Shown: positions 32,436 to 41,545 of the stretch, one piece after another | Layout: every line of letters starts with the position of its first letter | Position numbering within the stretch: position 1 is the first letter of the stretch | Assembly (NCBI GenBank): GCA_016124935.1 | Contig: WGMS01000035.1 | Location: forward strand, 1-47,368 | Length of the DNA stretch: 47,368 bases | Direction of reading: 5' to 3' | DNA from: a bacterium | GTDB taxonomy: Bacteria > Cyanobacteriota > Vampirovibrionia > Obscuribacterales > Obscuribacteraceae | The notes under the pieces: model-generated | Told to the model about the DNA's origin: nothing | Databases searched by the model: none | Seen by the model: only the letters and a program-made list of their open reading frames with translations | Position numbers and translations under genes: made by a program

Positions 32436-33088
32436 CTAAAGTATCGCCGTCTTCTATCATGCCTCAATCAATGAAAAGGTCTCGGATCATAGATAGATTT
32501 ATCCCACTACTATCGGCTTCTCTAATTGCAGGGCTGCTCACAGTTTCGACTAATGCGGTAAAATTAGAGGCAGCGGAGCAGAAGAGCAAGGAAAGTCCCG
32601 AGTTACAAAAACTTTTCGAGACCATGGCCCTCGATGAAAGCATAGACTCATCCTGGCTGAATCTTGTCTCTGTGGTGACAAGAAACTCTTACCAGCTCTC
32701 TTTTCGCCAGCTGGTCAAAGAGAACAAGGCTTCAGATCAGCTATCTATAGAAAGCGCCCGACAAATAGCCCAGGGCAAAGCCAAAAAAGCCGGTGAATAC
32801 TTCGCCTCTAAGCTAGAGAAAAAATACAAAGAAGAACTGAGAGCTATTTACACCCAGGTCTATTCCAAGTATTACAGTGCTTCCGACATGAAAGCCCTGG
32901 CGGCATTCTATGGCTCCGAAGCAGGAAAAAAAGCGATGGCGGAGAATCCTGACATCATTCGTCGCAGCATGATCAAACTGGTCAGAAAAGTAAAACCCCG
33001 AGCAGAGAAACTGCTGGCCAAAAGATTGAAAGCGATGATGGAAACAGAAGGAGGCTCGTCTTCTATAGAAGACGAGATCCTGGAATGA
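32432..33088 (+). CDS. DUF2059-type exported protein
   Basis: The 218-residue frame contains an N-terminal signal sequence (RFIPLLSASLIAGLLTVSTNA) and a C-terminal DUF2059-like segment, with VYSKYYSASDMKALAAFYGSEAGKKAM as its signature (split here: YSKYYSASDMKALAAFYG, then SEAGKKAM). The start is uncertain: TTG 32432 has AGGAG 11 nt upstream and overlaps the MFS stop, whereas ATG 32459 and 32471 lack a ribosome binding site but give more usual signal peptides. The family is periplasmic with no known activity. It is followed by a paralogue that overlaps it by 4 bp. Confidence 0.78.
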   Translation: MTKVSPSSIMPQSMKRSRIIDRFIPLLSASLIAGLLTVSTNAVKLEAAEQKSKESPELQKLFETMALDESIDSSWLNLVSVVTRNSYQLSFRQLVKENKASDQLSIESARQIAQGKAKKAGEYFASKLEKKYKEELRAIYTQVYSKYYSASDMKALAAFYGSEAGKKAMAENPDIIRRSMIKLVRKVKPRAEKLLAKRLKAMMETEGGSSSIEDEILE

Positions 33089-33648
33089 TGCAATGTTACA
33101 AGATATTGATTGTGGCACTGTCTATGGTGCCCTTTCTACTTGGATCTCCCTGCCTGGCCGGGACTCCAGCGAAGAAGAACGCAGCCAAGAAAGGAAAGAC
33201 CCGCCTCGAACTCGCCAATGAAGTTTTCAAACTGACCGGCACCGAAGCAGAGCTCAAGAAAACCGCCGGCGAGCTTATTCAAATCCAGGTGAAGTCCTCT
33301 AAAGTAGCCGAGTTGGCTAGATTTTTGAAAAAGGATAAATATTCTATCGACAATTTCACAAAGGCGATGGCCCAGGTGCTGGAAAAGGATCTCGATTTGG
33401 TGGGAGAGCTGCATGCCACCTTTGCGGCGGAGTACGCAAAATCCTTCAACGAAAAAGAACTCAAGACAATGATCGACTACTACCAGAGTCCAGCCGGCAA
33501 AAAAGGAATGAAAGTCGCACCCCAGTTCGAGAAGGACATAGCGACCATGAAAAAGTCGAGGCTGGAGCCGATGATAGATAAGACCTACAAAGAGGCTCTC
33601 AGTAAAGCAGGCATAACAGGCACAAAAATTACCGGCAAATCGAAGTAA
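33085..33648 (+). CDS. DUF2059-type exported protein, paralogue
   Basis: The 187-residue product has a signal peptide (MMQCYKILIVALSMVPFLLG, cleavage likely after CLAG) and the DUF2059 signature YAKSFNEKELKTMIDYYQ followed by SPAGKKGMK. It is a diverged copy of the preceding gene, overlaps it by 4 bp (ATGA), and ends in a Lys-rich tail. The pair may act as a heteromer in the periplasm; that is inference from the tandem arrangement. No terminator is visible in the 100-bp gap that follows. Confidence 0.82.
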   Translation: MMQCYKILIVALSMVPFLLGSPCLAGTPAKKNAAKKGKTRLELANEVFKLTGTEAELKKTAGELIQIQVKSSKVAELARFLKKDKYSIDNFTKAMAQVLEKDLDLVGELHATFAAEYAKSFNEKELKTMIDYYQSPAGKKGMKVAPQFEKDIATMKKSRLEPMIDKTYKEALSKAGITGTKITGKSK

Positions 33649-33748
33649 GCAAGCAGGAAGCCAAGAGACACTTTTAAGGATAGGTCCGCCCGTCACCCGG
33701 GTATATAGGAACTCTGCAGCGGCAGAAGCAGGACGCAGGAGTTTCAGC

Positions 33749-34462
33749 ATGGCAAATAGAGCAGACACAGACGCAGGCGATTTGAAGTTCGACGGTGGAG
33801 ACAATGGCGAAAAAGCCGCTCCCCAAGCGTTTACCCTGGCCGAAGCCCGGGTCGACGATGTGCTTAAGACCGCCGGAGCCACCGCCGACGTCCAGGCAGT
33901 GGCCGGCACCCTGGAGATAACAGCCGACCGCAGCGAATATCCCCCGACAAAGCAGGAACAATTGCAAGAGTTTGTGGACGGCTTCGGCAAAGTCGGCAAA
34001 CTCTATGATGACGCCGTCAAAGATCCGGCCCGTTTTGCCAAGTTTCAAGAGCGCATGGGTGCGGTCTATCAAGATGACCACGAGACCTTCATGGATCTGG
34101 CAGACGTGGGCAAAGAGATGACCGACAACCCTCCTTCCAGCCCGGAAAAAGTCGGTCAGGACCTGGCTTTTACCCTGGCCAATGCCATCGACCGCAAACT
34201 CCAAACAGGCAGTATCGACCCCGGCAGTGAAGACATGCAAAATTTAATGGGAGCCGTAGCCGGCATGATGCTGGCGGCAAGGTCTAACTTCGACCCGGGC
34301 GCCATGGGCGAACAAACAAGAACCATGGTCGACTCTTTCGATACGGCCCTGCAAACAAGAATACCGGTTATCCGCGGTATCATCTGGGGTGATAACGGCG
34401 AACCAGGAATAGCGGTGGTGCCGCCCGGCGAAAGTATAGACCGACATAAATATCTGCCTTAG
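33749..34462 (+). CDS. Hypothetical acidic helical protein
   Basis: The 237-residue protein begins with a hydrophilic, acidic, signal-less N-terminus (MANRADTDAGDLKFDGGDNG) like several other proteins in the window. The remainder is mostly helical by composition (EQLQEFVDGFGKVGKLYDD, FAKFQERMGAVYQ, DLMGAVAGMMLAARS-like). A short beta tail (IPVIRGIIWGDNGEPGIAVV) closes it. A good ribosome binding site (AGGAG, 7 nt) precedes the ATG. No family is recognised. It overlaps the convergent SUI1-type gene by 4 bp at the stops. Confidence 0.72.
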   Translation: MANRADTDAGDLKFDGGDNGEKAAPQAFTLAEARVDDVLKTAGATADVQAVAGTLEITADRSEYPPTKQEQLQEFVDGFGKVGKLYDDAVKDPARFAKFQERMGAVYQDDHETFMDLADVGKEMTDNPPSSPEKVGQDLAFTLANAIDRKLQTGSIDPGSEDMQNLMGAVAGMMLAARSNFDPGAMGEQTRTMVDSFDTALQTRIPVIRGIIWGDNGEPGIAVVPPGESIDRHKYLP

Positions 34463-35094
34463 CGGCGTTTAGAAGGGGCTCCGGCACGCTTGGCGTTATA
34501 GCCAAGCTCTACCAGCACCGTAAGAACGCGATCACAGTTATCGCCCTGGATTTCTATCCGACCTTCTTTCACCGTGCCACCGGTTCCACAGGACTGCTTG
34601 AGGCGGCTGGCTAGATTATCCAGTTCGGACGCCGAAAGCGATAGACCGGTTATACATGTAACCTGTTTACCACGTCGCCCCTTAGATTCGAGCATCACCC
34701 TGACTTTCTCTTTTCCGCTGCCAGAAGAAGAGGAAGAGGACGCGATGGTGCCGCCAGCTGGAGCAAGCGGCTTGCGTCTGCCGCCCTGCATAATCAGACG
34801 AATCATCATAGAGGCGATGTTGCTGTCTATCTGGGCAAGAGCAGCTTCATCACTAAGTCCGCTCAGGTCCCAATTATCCACCGGACAGGAAAAAGAAAGC
34901 GAATCAGAATCCGAGACTTCTGCATCGATAAGGCGAATTACAAGATCCGGCGCCCTCTCGTCACCATCCTCGAGCGCGACCCAGTTGACCTCGGCTTTAT
35001 CGGCAGCGACATTGAAGCGCTCACGGGCCGAAGCAGCCAGAGGGCTGTCATTCGACCCGGAGACGAATCTGATTATTTTGGGTTCATCAGCCAC
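34459..35094 (-). CDS. SUI1/eIF1-like protein fused to a degenerate phosphatase-like domain
   Basis: The C-terminal part (about 130-207) is an SUI1/YciH domain: VRVMLESKGRRGKQVTCITG, LKQSCGTGGTVKEGRIEIQG and VLVELGYNAKRAG. These are the core motifs of the eIF1-like family, which binds the small ribosomal subunit near the start codon. The N-terminal part (about 5-105) resembles low-molecular-weight protein tyrosine phosphatases in layout: a beta strand with IIRFVSGSNDSPLA where they have VCxGNxxRSP, then PDLVIRLID and a final helix. The catalytic Cys is replaced and the Arg is missing, so it would be inactive. A Ser/Gly linker joins them. It follows PEP carboxykinase by 26 bp and is probably cotranscribed. 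Confidence 0.8.
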   Translation of the reverse strand: MADEPKIIRFVSGSNDSPLAASARERFNVAADKAEVNWVALEDGDERAPDLVIRLIDAEVSDSDSLSFSCPVDNWDLSGLSDEAALAQIDSNIASMMIRLIMQGGRRKPLAPAGGTIASSSSSSGSGKEKVRVMLESKGRRGKQVTCITGLSLSASELDNLASRLKQSCGTGGTVKEGRIEIQGDNCDRVLTVLVELGYNAKRAGAPSKRR

Positions 35095-35120
35095 GAGATA
35101 TTCGCTCTATCCTCGTTTGC

Positions 35121-36953
35121 CTAGCGCATGAAGCTAAGAGTAAGCAGCTCCCGCTTCAGCACCATCTCCCGGGGCAGTCTCTTATTGAGCTCTTCAAAGA
35201 GCTCTTCATGGGTTTCCAGTTCGTGCTTCCAGATTTCAGCATCGATTTCCATAAGCTCGTTGAACTGTTTCTCGGAAAATTCGTCAAGACCTGTCCAGTC
35301 CATGTCTTCATAATTGGGCATCCAGCCAAGGTTAGTCTGCCTGGCGGTGGCTCGGCCATGCACCCGGTCGAAGATCCACTTCAGAACCCGCATGTTCTCG
35401 CTGAATCCGGGCCAGATGAACTTGCCGTCTTTATCGGTTCTGAACCAGTTGACACAGAAAATCTGGGGAGCGTTCTCGACGATGTGTCCCATCTGCAGCC
35501 AGTGATTGAAATAATCACCCATATGATAACCGCAGAAAGGCTTCATGGCCATCGGGTCTCTGCGCACATCACCGATATCGCCGGCGGCGGCGGCGGTGGT
35601 CTCAGATCCCATGGTGGCGGCCATATAGACTCCGAAATTCCAGTTGAAGGACTCGAATACCAGAGGAATGGCTGAGGCTCGTCTGCCACCGAATATGAAG
35701 GCGCTGATCGGCACCCCTTCGGGATCATCCCAGGCCGGATCCAGAGACGGACACTGGCTTGCCGACACAGTGAAACGAGCGTTGGCATGGGAGGCTCTCC
35801 GGTCGGCGTCCGGGGTCCATTTACGACCACGCCAGTCGGTAAGCTCCGCCGGCGGCTCATCGGTCATGCCTTCCCACCAGACGTCACCGTCGGGGGTGAG
35901 AGCCACATTTGTAAAGATGCAGTTCTTTTCTAGAGTGCGCATGGCGTTATAATTGGTCTTATCGGAAGTACCGGGCGCCACGCCAAAATAACCGGCTTCG
36001 GGGTTGATAGCATAGAGCCTGCCATCTTTACCAGGCTTAATCCAGGCGATATCGTCACCGATGGTGGTGACTTTCCAGCCTTTCATGGTCTCGGGCGGTA
36101 TTATCATTGCCAGGTTGGTCTTGCCGCAAGCGCTCGGGAAAGCAGCCGCAACGTAAATCTTCTCTCCTTCGGGCGATTCGAGACCGAGGATGAGCATGTG
36201 CTCAGCCAGCCAACCTTCTTCTTTGGCCATGTTAGAGGCGATTCTAAGTGCGAAGCATTTTTTGCCGAGTAAGGCGTTGCCACCGTAGCCGGAGCCATAG
36301 GACCAGATCTCGCGGGTTTCGGGGAAATGGCAAATGTATTTCTCGAAGGGGTGACAGGGCCACGGATCGTCCTTCTCTCCCGGAGACAACGGATGTCCGA
36401 CCGAGTGCAGACAGGGCACGAAATCACCGTCTTCTCCCAGAATGTCGACCACTTTTCTGCCCATGCGGGTCATGATCTTCATGTTGGCAGCCACGTAGGG
36501 AGAGTCGGTCAATTCGACCCCGATATGAGCGATATGAGAGCCCAGCGGTCCCATGCTGAATGGCACCACATACATGGTGCGCCCTTTCATGCTTTTCTTG
36601 AACAGGTCCTTGAGGACAGTCTTCGCTTTTGCCGTCTGCATCCAGTTGTTGTTGGGACCGGCATCATCTTTATTCTCGCAACAGATGAAAGTACGCTCTT
36701 CCACCCTGGCAACATCGGCCGGGTTGGAGCGAGCCAGGAAACTTCTCGGTCTTTTCTCTTCGTTCAGTGGAATCAATGTGCCCGATTCGACCATCTCGGC
36801 ACAGAGTCGGTCATATTCCTCTTCCGAACCGTCACACCAGTAGATGTCATCGGGCTGGCACAGTTCGGCTATCTCCTTCACCCAGGCCAAGAGCTTTTTA
36901 TGTTTGACCGGGTACTGAGGGGCTTTGGATAGTACGGAAGTTTGCTGGGTCAT
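35121..36953 (-). CDS. pckG: Phosphoenolpyruvate carboxykinase (GTP)
   Basis: The 610-residue enzyme converts oxaloacetate plus GTP to phosphoenolpyruvate plus CO2, the first step of gluconeogenesis. The GTP-type signature is clear: the P-loop with the reactive cysteine in [13 protein letters not shown], the metal-binding [23 protein letters not shown] (split by family motifs) and the N-terminal [18 protein letters not shown]. The length matches the GTP-dependent family (about 600) rather than the ATP form (about 530). It precedes the SUI1-type gene by 26 bp on the same strand. It shares the TCA/gluconeogenic theme with citrate synthase at 13.7 kb. Confidence 0.96.
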   Translation of the reverse strand: MTQQTSVLSKAPQYPVKHKKLLAWVKEIAELCQPDDIYWCDGSEEEYDRLCAEMVESGTLIPLNEEKRPRSFLARSNPADVARVEERTFICCENKDDAGPNNNWMQTAKAKTVLKDLFKKSMKGRTMYVVPFSMGPLGSHIAHIGVELTDSPYVAANMKIMTRMGRKVVDILGEDGDFVPCLHSVGHPLSPGEKDDPWPCHPFEKYICHFPETREIWSYGSGYGGNALLGKKCFALRIASNMAKEEGWLAEHMLILGLESPEGEKIYVAAAFPSACGKTNLAMIIPPETMKGWKVTTIGDDIAWIKPGKDGRLYAINPEAGYFGVAPGTSDKTNYNAMRTLEKNCIFTNVALTPDGDVWWEGMTDEPPAELTDWRGRKWTPDADRRASHANARFTVSASQCPSLDPAWDDPEGVPISAFIFGGRRASAIPLVFESFNWNFGVYMAATMGSETTAAAAGDIGDVRRDPMAMKPFCGYHMGDYFNHWLQMGHIVENAPQIFCVNWFRTDKDGKFIWPGFSENMRVLKWIFDRVHGRATARQTNLGWMPNYEDMDWTGLDEFSEKQFNELMEIDAEIWKHELETHEELFEELNKRLPREMVLKRELLTLSFMR

Positions 36954-37021
36954 GTCACCATTTCCTTTTTATTTGCACGGCCGGTAATCCCGGGGACTGA
37001 TCCTAACCCCTGGAACAGAAT

Positions 37022-37041
37022 AAAATCTCCCTCCGAGGGAG
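37022..37041 (-). terminator. Terminator of the oxygenase gene
   Basis: On the minus strand, CTCCCT-CGG-AGGGAG (37041-37027) forms a 6-bp GC-rich stem with a 3-nt loop, followed by ATTTTATT. It lies 24 bp after the stop at 37065 and before the PEP carboxykinase promoter region. Confidence 0.55.
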
Positions 37042-37064
37042 GATCTTGGCAAATTTAATAAAAC

Positions 37065-38036
37065 TCAGACAGCGAGATTACGATACTCGACGAACTCCTG
37101 GAATTTTTCGTTCAGATAAGCTTCGTAGGAAACCGGTTGAAAAGAGGAACCTTCTTTAAACGGTTCAATCAAAGCCTTGCCTTCCGGCTCGAAAAAGAAA
37201 GGTACCGAATAACGAGAAGCAGCCGGTGCCTTGATTCTATGACGAGTCGCTTTGAACTCTCCGCCGGTCCAGCGGGTGAGCAGGTCCCCTATATTCATGA
37301 CAAGAGAGTTCTCTATCACCCGGGCATCAGTCCACTGCCCTTCGCCGTTCAGCACTTGCAGACCGCCGGTGTTATCTTGCAGCAATAAGGTGATGATGCC
37401 GGAGTCAGTATGGGTCGGGGTGGTGAAGAGAACTCCTTTATTTTCGTCCCTTTCCAGATTGGACTGGTCCTTCATCTGATCCAGTCCGGGATAGTGCAAG
37501 AGCCTGAGGGTAGAGAGGGTATTGCCGAAGCGTTGGTTGAAATAGCCCTGGATAAGACCGAAATAGTCTTCGAAGGCGGCTAGCATAACCCGGCCGACAG
37601 CAAGATGGCTCTCGAAATAAGTGTCCATGAATTCTCTGAATCCGGGCAACTCTGTCTCTTCAGGAAAGACCGAGGGTTCGTCGAATACATAACCGGAGCC
37701 GGTCGGCTCATAACCTCGCCAACCGGTCTCAAAGCCTTCTTTAAAAGAGTTGGAGCCGTCGTCCACCGGGAAAAAACCCCGGTATCTGTTGCTGTTTCCT
37801 TCCCTGGTTCGGGTCAGGGCGTCTTTACTGGACTGGGGCAGAGAAAAGAACGCCTTCGCCTGCTCGAACATGGTTTTGTAGAGTGCTTCTCTATCGAGAT
37901 CGATCAGATAAACGAAGCCCCAGGTGGAACAGGCCGATGCCAGTCGTTTCAACTCGTCTCTATAAGCCGTATCCGAACGGGGACCGGAGAGAACTTTGAA
38001 ACTGACGGCAGGAATTTGCTCTTCGAAATTAGTCAT
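37065..38036 (-). CDS. Fe(II)/2-oxoglutarate-dependent oxygenase, isopenicillin N synthase-like
   Basis: The 323-residue protein belongs to the isopenicillin N synthase-like branch of the 2-oxoglutarate/Fe(II) dioxygenases. The iron ligands are H-x-D in TPTHTDSGIITLLLQ and the distal His in ATRHRIKAP; the oxoglutarate-binding R-x-S follows in SRYSVPFFFEP. The N-terminal part has the usual IPAVSFK and GFVYLIDLD motifs. It should be cytoplasmic and oxidise a small molecule; the substrate cannot be inferred from the sequence. It is divergent from the cysteine-synthase-type gene with 72 bp between them, and is followed by its own terminator. Confidence 0.9.
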   Translation of the reverse strand: MTNFEEQIPAVSFKVLSGPRSDTAYRDELKRLASACSTWGFVYLIDLDREALYKTMFEQAKAFFSLPQSSKDALTRTREGNSNRYRGFFPVDDGSNSFKEGFETGWRGYEPTGSGYVFDEPSVFPEETELPGFREFMDTYFESHLAVGRVMLAAFEDYFGLIQGYFNQRFGNTLSTLRLLHYPGLDQMKDQSNLERDENKGVLFTTPTHTDSGIITLLLQDNTGGLQVLNGEGQWTDARVIENSLVMNIGDLLTRWTGGEFKATRHRIKAPAASRYSVPFFFEPEGKALIEPFKEGSSFQPVSYEAYLNEKFQEFVEYRNLAV

Positions 38037-38108
38037 GATATTGAGGCTTTGAAGGAGGTGGACAAGCCGGTATGATACAGCATAGACGAGAGTAAAAATA
38101 AGAAGAGA

Positions 38109-39086
38109 ATGGAAATCTACAATTCAATCGAAGAGATGGTGGGCAATACACCTATCCTCAAACTGCACAGATTCGGAGAAGGTCTTGGATCAAGCATCCT
38201 TGCCAAGTGCGAGTTTCTCAATCCGGGCGGTTCAGTCAAAGACCGTATAGGCTTCTATATGGTGGAAGAAGCAGAGAAGCAGGGGCTGTTGAAGCCAGGC
38301 GGCATCATTGTAGAAGCCACCGCCGGTAATACCGGCATAGGACTTGCCATGGCGGCGGCTTATAAAGGCTATAAGTTAGTCACTGTTATGTCAGAAAAGG
38401 TGAGCAAAGACAAGGTGAACATGCTCAAATGCCTCGGGGCTGAGACCGTGGTCATGCCTTCGGGCCTATCGAGGGACGACCCGGATCACTTTATGAACAA
38501 AGCCATTGCAATCGCCGAAGAGAAGGGAGCCTGGCTCGCCAACCAGTTTTTCAACGGCAGCAATGTGGAGGCCCATTACAAAAGCACCGGACCTGAAATC
38601 TGGAAACAGACAGACGGAGCCGTAGATGTGCTGGTGGCAGGAGTGGGCACCGGCGGCACCCTCAGCGGTGCCGGCAAATTTCTGAAAGAGATGAAGCCCT
38701 CTATAAAAGTCGTCCTCGCCGACCCTGAAGGCAGCATGCTGAAAGCGATGGTGGAAGGCAAAGAGGCGACCAGTTCTTCTTATCTGGTCGAGGGTATCGG
38801 TCAGGACTTTGTGCCGGGCAATTTCGACACGGAGCTGGTGGACGAAGTGATCTCGGTATCGGACCGCGATTCTATCGCGGCGGCAAAGCAGCTCTTTGAC
38901 AGAGAGGCTCTTTTTGTGGGCAGCTCTTCGGGCTGTATCGCCCATGCCGCCAGGCAGTATGCTCTGGGTTTAGAAGAAGAGAACAAAGCCCTCAATATAG
39001 TTGCGATTCTGCCGGATGGCGGCAGAAGCTATATGAGCACCGTCTACGATCCCGAATGGCTAGCCCATAAATTGCCTTCTTCTTAA
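38109..39086 (+). CDS. Cysteine synthase/cystathionine beta-synthase family PLP enzyme
   Basis: The 325-residue fold-type II PLP enzyme has Schiff-base lysine K44 in NPGGSVKDRIG, the phosphate-binding loop GVGTGGTLSGAG and the asparagine loop ATAGNTGIGLA. O-acetylserine sulfhydrylases and cystathionine beta-synthases share these. The segment LVEGIGQDFVPGN and the following acid-rich strand lean toward the cystathionine beta-synthase type, but the enzyme lacks the CBS regulatory domain, so either reaction is possible. It makes it likely that the cell moves sulfur between serine, cysteine and homocysteine. It is 14 kb from the TusA/MetE cluster and not in operon with it. Confidence 0.88.
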   Translation: MEIYNSIEEMVGNTPILKLHRFGEGLGSSILAKCEFLNPGGSVKDRIGFYMVEEAEKQGLLKPGGIIVEATAGNTGIGLAMAAAYKGYKLVTVMSEKVSKDKVNMLKCLGAETVVMPSGLSRDDPDHFMNKAIAIAEEKGAWLANQFFNGSNVEAHYKSTGPEIWKQTDGAVDVLVAGVGTGGTLSGAGKFLKEMKPSIKVVLADPEGSMLKAMVEGKEATSSSYLVEGIGQDFVPGNFDTELVDEVISVSDRDSIAAAKQLFDREALFVGSSSGCIAHAARQYALGLEEENKALNIVAILPDGGRSYMSTVYDPEWLAHKLPSS

Positions 39087-39206
39087 AAGCCACCGGCTGC
39101 CCTAAGTAAATCTTTTAGAAGAGTGGGAGGCTTATTAGAACCCCCTTGGCAAACAAAGAGCCGGTTATGGAGTAAAATTAGAAGCTTTAGTATAGGGTCA
39201 TCGAAG

Positions 39207-40928
39207 ATGTCAGAATCCCCCGCCAGAGAAGTGGCAAAAGCCTCTGATTTTATAAGAGAGATCATCAACAAAGATCTGGAAGCCGGTCGTCACGACAAGG
39301 TAGTCACCCGCTTTCCGCCGGAGCCTAATGGCTTTCTTCATATAGGCCACGCCAAATCTATCTGTCTCAATTTCGGACTGGCTTTAGAATACGGACAGAG
39401 ACTGCCGGGGACAGGCACCGATTGTCATCTTCGTTTCGACGATACAGATCCTACTAAAGAAGACACCCTCTTTGAAGAGAGTATCCAGGCGGATGTGCGC
39501 TGGCTCGGTTTCGAATGGAACCAAATTTATCATGCCAGCGATTATTTCGAGCGTTTATATCAATGCGCCGAGCATCTGATTGAAGTAGGCAAAGCCTATG
39601 TCTGCAGCTTGAGTGACCCTGAGATTCGCGAATACCGAGGCACTGTAAAAAGCGCCGGCAAAAACAGCCCCTACAGAGAACGCAGCGTCGAAGAGAACCT
39701 CGATCTTTTCAGGCGTATGCGCAAAGGCGAGTTTAAAGACGGTTTACATGTATTGCGGGCCAAAATAGACATGGCCAACCCCAATATGAAGATGCGCGAC
39801 CCCTTGCTCTATCGCATTCGCCATGCCAGACACCATATGACAGGCGACCAGTGGTGCATCTATCCTATGTATGATTTCGCCCATCCCATATCCGATGCTA
39901 TAGAGGGCATCACCCATAGTATCTGCACCCTGGAGTTCGAGAACAACCGTGAACTCTATGACTGGGTGGTTGACGAGCTGATGGAATTCGCCAAGTTTCC
40001 TACCCGGCCAAGACAATATGAGTTCGCCAGGCTCAACCTCAATTATACGGTGATGAGCAAGAGACGGCTGCTCGAACTGGTTGAAGGGGGTCATGTACGG
40101 GGCTGGGATGACCCACGCTTGCCTACCCTTGCCGGCTTGAGACGAAGGGGCTATACGCCGGAAAGTATCCGCGATCTCTGCGCCAGCGTCGGCGTGGCCA
40201 AAGCGAACAGCACCGTGGATATGGCTCAGCTAGAGTTTTGTATAAGAAACGACCTCAATCACAAAGCACCACGAGTAATGGCAGTCTTAAACCCGCTCAA
40301 ACTGGTTATCGAGAACTATCCTGACGACCAGGTAGAAGAGCTGGAAGCCTCTTACTGGCCCCATGATGTTCCGAAAGAGGGCAGCCGCATGGTGCCTTTC
40401 TCTAAAGAAATCTATATCGACCAGGATGACTTCATGCTGGATCCGCCCAAGAAATACTTTCGTCTCGCCCCCGGTGCCGAAGTACGCCTGCGCTACGCCT
40501 ACTGTGTCACCTGCACCGACGTGGTCAAAGATAAGGACGGCAATGTCACAGAAATTCGCTGTACCTACGACCCGGATACCCTGGGCAAGAACCCTGAAGG
40601 CAGAAAAGTAAAAGGTACGATCCACTGGGTGAGCGCCGCCCATGCCGTAGACGCCGAAGTGCGTCTCTATGACCGCCTGCTTTCCCAGGAGGCTCCGCCT
40701 ACCGGAAAAGACAGCGAGTTTCTCAACGCTATCAACCCCGATGCCCTCGTTGTTCTGACCGGCTGCAAACTAGAGCGCAGCCTGGCCGATGCAAAGCCGC
40801 AAGATCGCTTCCAGTTCGAGCGCCAGGGTTATTTCATCAACGACGAGAAGGACAGCAAGCCCGACGCGCCGGTATATAACCGCATAGTCACCTTAAAAGA
40901 CTCCTGGGCCCGCTCCCAGGGCAAGTAG
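39207..40928 (+). CDS. glnS: Glutaminyl-tRNA synthetase
   Basis: The 573-residue class I aminoacyl-tRNA synthetase charges tRNA-Gln. It has the HIGH motif in [26 protein letters not shown], and the KMSKS-equivalent [12 protein letters not shown]; the C-terminal half is the two-barrel anticodon-binding region. The ATG at 39207 gives a protein beginning MSESPAREV like its relatives, whereas the frame is open 28 codons further upstream. A direct GlnRS is not universal in bacteria, many of which use GluRS plus amidotransferase instead. It is preceded by the PLP enzyme gene on the same strand, 120 bp away. Confidence 0.95.
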   Translation: MSESPAREVAKASDFIREIINKDLEAGRHDKVVTRFPPEPNGFLHIGHAKSICLNFGLALEYGQRLPGTGTDCHLRFDDTDPTKEDTLFEESIQADVRWLGFEWNQIYHASDYFERLYQCAEHLIEVGKAYVCSLSDPEIREYRGTVKSAGKNSPYRERSVEENLDLFRRMRKGEFKDGLHVLRAKIDMANPNMKMRDPLLYRIRHARHHMTGDQWCIYPMYDFAHPISDAIEGITHSICTLEFENNRELYDWVVDELMEFAKFPTRPRQYEFARLNLNYTVMSKRRLLELVEGGHVRGWDDPRLPTLAGLRRRGYTPESIRDLCASVGVAKANSTVDMAQLEFCIRNDLNHKAPRVMAVLNPLKLVIENYPDDQVEELEASYWPHDVPKEGSRMVPFSKEIYIDQDDFMLDPPKKYFRLAPGAEVRLRYAYCVTCTDVVKDKDGNVTEIRCTYDPDTLGKNPEGRKVKGTIHWVSAAHAVDAEVRLYDRLLSQEAPPTGKDSEFLNAINPDALVVLTGCKLERSLADAKPQDRFQFERQGYFINDEKDSKPDAPVYNRIVTLKDSWARSQGK

Positions 40929-41211
40929 TGCGTCCGAATAAAGCGATTAAAAGGCTGTTACTTAACATTTCGGCGTTTTATCAACCCGGGGCACAGTCTC
41001 TGTAATCATTACCGGATAAAGGTTTTAGGTCTCTGTCTGCCGGGGCGGCGCCGGTTCTCGTAAACATTGTCAAGAAACAAAATCGAAAAATTTGCAGATT
41101 CCACAGGATCTTGCCCTATTATGACTGCTTCTCGCCTTGGGTCGGGAAATCCAAATCTATGAAATTCAAAACCACAGCTTAGAATCTATTTTAGAAGCCC
41201 GGGAGACCATC

Positions 41212-41475
41212 ATGAACACAGTCACAAGAAACAAGACCCGCGGTCTTGTACAGATCACCAGAGTCTCTGAAAAGCACTGGAACTGTTCGGTAGTTTTCTA
41301 CGGTGAAGACACCAAACTATGTCCGGTCCGACTGAGCACCAGAGAGGTTATTCAAGTATTGCGCACCCTCGGCGCACCGGCTCCGGTATCAAGCAAAGAG
41401 AGCCATATCGTCGAGTTCTTCAACACTCCTCGCTGGGTAGAGCTGAAAGAGTTCGGATTCTATCCTGTCAGCTAA
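41212..41475 (+). CDS. Small hypothetical protein
   Basis: The 87-residue product (MNTVTRNKTRGLVQITRVSE) is a compact alpha/beta domain by pattern: WNCSVVFYGEDTKLCPVRLS, then VIQVLRTLGAPAP and HIVEFFNTPRWVELKEFGFY. No signal peptide or known family is visible. I chose the ATG at 41212, which has GGGAG 7 nt upstream; the frame is open to 41137 but without a ribosome binding site. The unusual clean codon use and a strong terminator right after it support a real single-gene unit. Confidence 0.7.
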   Translation: MNTVTRNKTRGLVQITRVSEKHWNCSVVFYGEDTKLCPVRLSTREVIQVLRTLGAPAPVSSKESHIVEFFNTPRWVELKEFGFYPVS

Positions 41476-41502
41476 TTGCTCACAAAAAGAAATCGGAAAC
41501 CG

Positions 41503-41533
41503 AAAGAGATGGAGTTTATCCATCTCTTTTTTT
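41503..41533 (+). terminator. Strong bidirectional terminator between convergent genes
   Basis: A perfect 11-bp stem, AAAGAGATGGA (41503-41513) and TCCATCTCTTT (41519-41529), has a 5-nt loop, with the T-run continuing to 41533. On the minus strand it also ends in CTCTTT and lies just past the MscS-type gene stop at 41546, so it may serve both. Confidence 0.88.
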
Positions 41534-41545
41534 CGCGCTTCTAAG

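Noticed and set aside
33136..33999. 287-codon minus-strand frame antisense to the DUF2059 gene
   Set aside because: Fully explained as a shadow of two real plus-strand genes; Cys/Phe/Ser-rich translation.
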